35,614 bases of DNA from JAXJYR01 sp964593515. GTDB taxonomy: Bacteria > Bacillota_I > Bacilli_A > Erysipelotrichales > Erysipelotrichaceae. The DNA lies in contig CAZQJH010000005.1 in NCBI GenBank assembly GCA_964593515.1, forward strand, positions 1 to 35,614, written 5' to 3'. Positions within the stretch are counted from its first letter, which is position 1, and each line of letters starts with the position of its first letter. The position numbers were made by a program, and so were the translations under genes. The notes under the pieces were generated by a model, which did not search any database, was not told where the DNA came from, and saw nothing but the letters and a program-made list of their open reading frames with translations. Of the stretch, positions 34,331 through 35,614 are shown piece after piece.

Positions 34331-35087
34331 GTTTATTTCCTCCAATCAGATTAATAATGGCATATTTTACACTTAAAATTTTCTTAATAAGGGCAAAATC
34401 TTGTTCCACATAAGCATTTTGTTCTAATTCACCTAAATAAGCATATACTTCTTCATAACTTTTAAATTCTTGATTAATATCTAATACTTGGGAAATTCTA
34501 AAAGAGATATTTTCTATAGCATACATTGCTTTTAAACTTTTAACTTCTTTTTTCTTTAGTTCTAATTGTGCTTTTAAATCATCAACTACTTCTTGTAATG
34601 GATTAACTTTTTCTTCCTCAACTTCTTCTATTTTAATTATTTCTTCTTCACTTAAAACATTTTGATGCATCTCATATAAACTATCATGTCTTAACATAAA
34701 TAATATTAAAGCATTATATTCTAAACGTAACTCACTTTCTGCATATTCTTCTTTAAATTGAGCTATTTCAGCTTTTATTTCATCATCAACATTTTCTAAT
34801 TTTCTTAATTTACTTAAAACTTTTGGATAGTTTTTACATTTTGCTGCTACCACAAAATCATAACAATGTTCAATTAATACGACACATCGTTTAAAATCTT
34901 TACTATTAGGATTATTTTCAATAAAATTTTGAATATCTTTTACTTTTAAATGATGAAACTGTTTAGGAAAAAGACGCATAAAGGTAAAACGATCATTATT
35001 AGCATTAATAATTTGCTGCAGTTTCTCATCTTTAATACTTTTATAAATAATTTCTTGTTGTTTATTAGTTAATTGAATAAATGACAT
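34323..35087 (-). CDS. Helical/coiled-coil protein of unknown function
   Basis: I do not recognise this 254-residue protein. It is predicted to be almost wholly helical, with an acidic stretch (147-160, EEEIIKIEEVEEEK) leading into a heptad-like coiled coil (~163-190). There is no signal peptide, transmembrane segment or catalytic motif. It is the second gene of the operon: its ATG overlaps the stop of the first gene (TAATG) and its stop overlaps the next start by 8 bases, with GAGGAGGG upstream. The context suggests an adaptor or structural subunit of the McrB-like/nuclease complex, which is inference. Confidence 0.75.
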   Translation of the reverse strand: MSFIQLTNKQQEIIYKSIKDEKLQQIINANNDRFTFMRLFPKQFHHLKVKDIQNFIENNPNSKDFKRCVVLIEHCYDFVVAAKCKNYPKVLSKLRKLENVDDEIKAEIAQFKEEYAESELRLEYNALILFMLRHDSLYEMHQNVLSEEEIIKIEEVEEEKVNPLQEVVDDLKAQLELKKKEVKSLKAMYAIENISFRISQVLDINQEFKSYEEVYAYLGELEQNAYVEQDFALIKKILSVKYAIINLIGGNKHE

Positions 35088-35509
35088 TAAAATCCCTCCT
35101 CTAATAAAAATGCTTTAGCTTTTAGTGCTAAATCACGGGTTGTTAATAAACGATCATCTAATTTAAAAGGTTTAATTACTTCTTCGATGATTTCTTCTTT
35201 AATTTCAGTTTTAATTTCCTGTGGTGCTTCCACTACTTTTTCTTCGACATAATTCTCATTAGCAATTAAATTAAAATTTTGATAATAAACCAATGTATCA
35301 TTTTGATATAAATATAATTTCACATTACATGGTTTATTTATAAAAACATTAGTTAAATTATAAGATAAGTAATTATCAATTCGTTTGCTTTCTTCAATCA
35401 TTTTACCATTACATTTTAAAACAATTCTAATATTTCCTTTATAGTTATTTTTACTTTGAAATCCTAAGGTCAAATACTGAGAGTTAAATTCTTTTCTGAC
35501 TAAACGCAT
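35087..35509 (-). CDS. Small protein with beta domain and acidic linker, unknown function
   Basis: This 140-residue protein is not recognised. Residues 1-82 alternate hydrophobic and polar residues as in a beta-sandwich (LTLGFQ, IRIVLKC, VKLYLYQ, LVYYQNF). An acidic, proline-poor linker follows (88-112, rich in Glu, Ile and Val), then a short amphipathic C-terminal helix (119-137, LLTTRDLALKAKAFLLEE) that could dock onto a partner. First gene of the four-gene operon. AAAGGGATGATG precedes ATG 35509. Its promoter is partly lost because foreign-looking DNA begins at 35563. Confidence 0.72.
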   Translation of the reverse strand: MRLVRKEFNSQYLTLGFQSKNNYKGNIRIVLKCNGKMIEESKRIDNYLSYNLTNVFINKPCNVKLYLYQNDTLVYYQNFNLIANENYVEEKVVEAPQEIKTEIKEEIIEEVIKPFKLDDRLLTTRDLALKAKAFLLEEGF

Positions 35510-35549
35510 CTAAACATCATCCCTTTCTAAATAAAAAAATACTTGTTTA

Positions 35550-35558
35550 CTTATAATA
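35550..35558 (-). promoter_or_regulatory. Candidate -10 of the four-gene operon
   Basis: TATTATAAG on the minus strand offers TATTAT or TATAAG as a -10 box about 40 bases before ATG 35509. The expected -35 position falls in the GC-rich tail, so the upstream half is probably not native sequence. Confidence 0.4.
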
Positions 35559-35562
35559 AATA

Positions 35563-35614
35563 GGACGGTCGGGTCTTCACCGGCCGCGGCGCCGACAACG
35601 ACATCGTCGTGTCC
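35563..35614 (+). other. GC-rich foreign tail, likely assembly chimera; LeuA-like coding fragment
   Basis: The last ~51 bases have 36 G or C of 51, in sharp contrast with the AT-rich rest. From 35564 they read in frame on the plus strand as DGRVFTGRGADNDIVVS, with 16 of 17 third codon positions G or C, so this is coding DNA from a high-GC genome. GRGADNDIVVS resembles the C-terminal regulatory domain of 2-isopropylmalate synthase, a tentative match on 17 residues. An in-frame TAG lies directly before it (35561-35563), at the junction. Confidence 0.75.

Noticed and set aside
35564..35614. Recently acquired foreign gene on the chromosome
   Set aside because: Only 51 bases are seen, they stop at the window end, start beside an in-frame stop and match the end of a housekeeping-type enzyme; an assembly chimera explains this better.

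Overview
The window is about 35.6 kb of very AT-rich chromosome. Its codon use, strong AGGAGG-type ribosome binding sites, TATAAT promoters and gene content suggest an anaerobic or microaerotolerant low-GC Firmicute. My best guess is the Erysipelotrichia / Coprobacillaceae type of gut bacterium, inferred from gene content only. The last ~51 bases (35564-35614) are GC-rich, encode an unrelated protein fragment and look like an assembly chimera.

Layout, left to right. (1) The 5' part of a tRNA-Arg(ACG) gene on the minus strand, with two tandem extended -10 promoters. (2) A HAD phosphatase (+) that converges on a radical SAM/SPASM protein (-). (3) A complete de novo pyrimidine operon on the minus strand, pyrB-pyrC-pyrK-pyrD-pyrF-pyrE-carA-carB, preceded by a PyrR-type attenuator. 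(4) A DEDDh exonuclease and a metallophosphoesterase. (5) A methionine/one-carbon operon: patatin-like protein, methionine synthase activation protein, MetH lacking its activation domain, a homocysteine methyltransferase/MTHFR fusion, and an ArsC/Spx-like protein. (6) A CwlD-type amidase divergent from a flavodiiron protein, then a cation/proton antiporter. (7) Citrate synthase and isocitrate dehydrogenase divergent from aconitase, which together convert oxaloacetate to 2-oxoglutarate. (8) An M18 aminopeptidase, a small membrane protein, a glycerate kinase and a DJ-1/PfpI protein. (9) A tightly overlapping four-gene operon (31177-35509) of two unrecognised proteins, a McrB-like AAA+ protein with a ruined ATPase site, and a DUF2357/PD-(D/E)XK nuclease with an intact active site.

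Two points stand out. CarA, the glutaminase subunit of carbamoyl phosphate synthetase, has lost both the catalytic Cys (Gly247) and the catalytic His (Glu332), although it sits in an otherwise intact pyrimidine operon; the enzyme may be ammonia-dependent. The four-gene operon at the right end looks like a diverged McrBC-related system with an inactive motor and a live nuclease, and I do not recognise it as a described system.

Most genes are on the minus strand. Transcription units are closed by long, nearly perfect hairpins, several of which are bidirectional and touch or overlap stop codons. No CRISPR array, insertion sequence, prophage or rRNA is visible, and no gap between genes exceeds about 300 bases.
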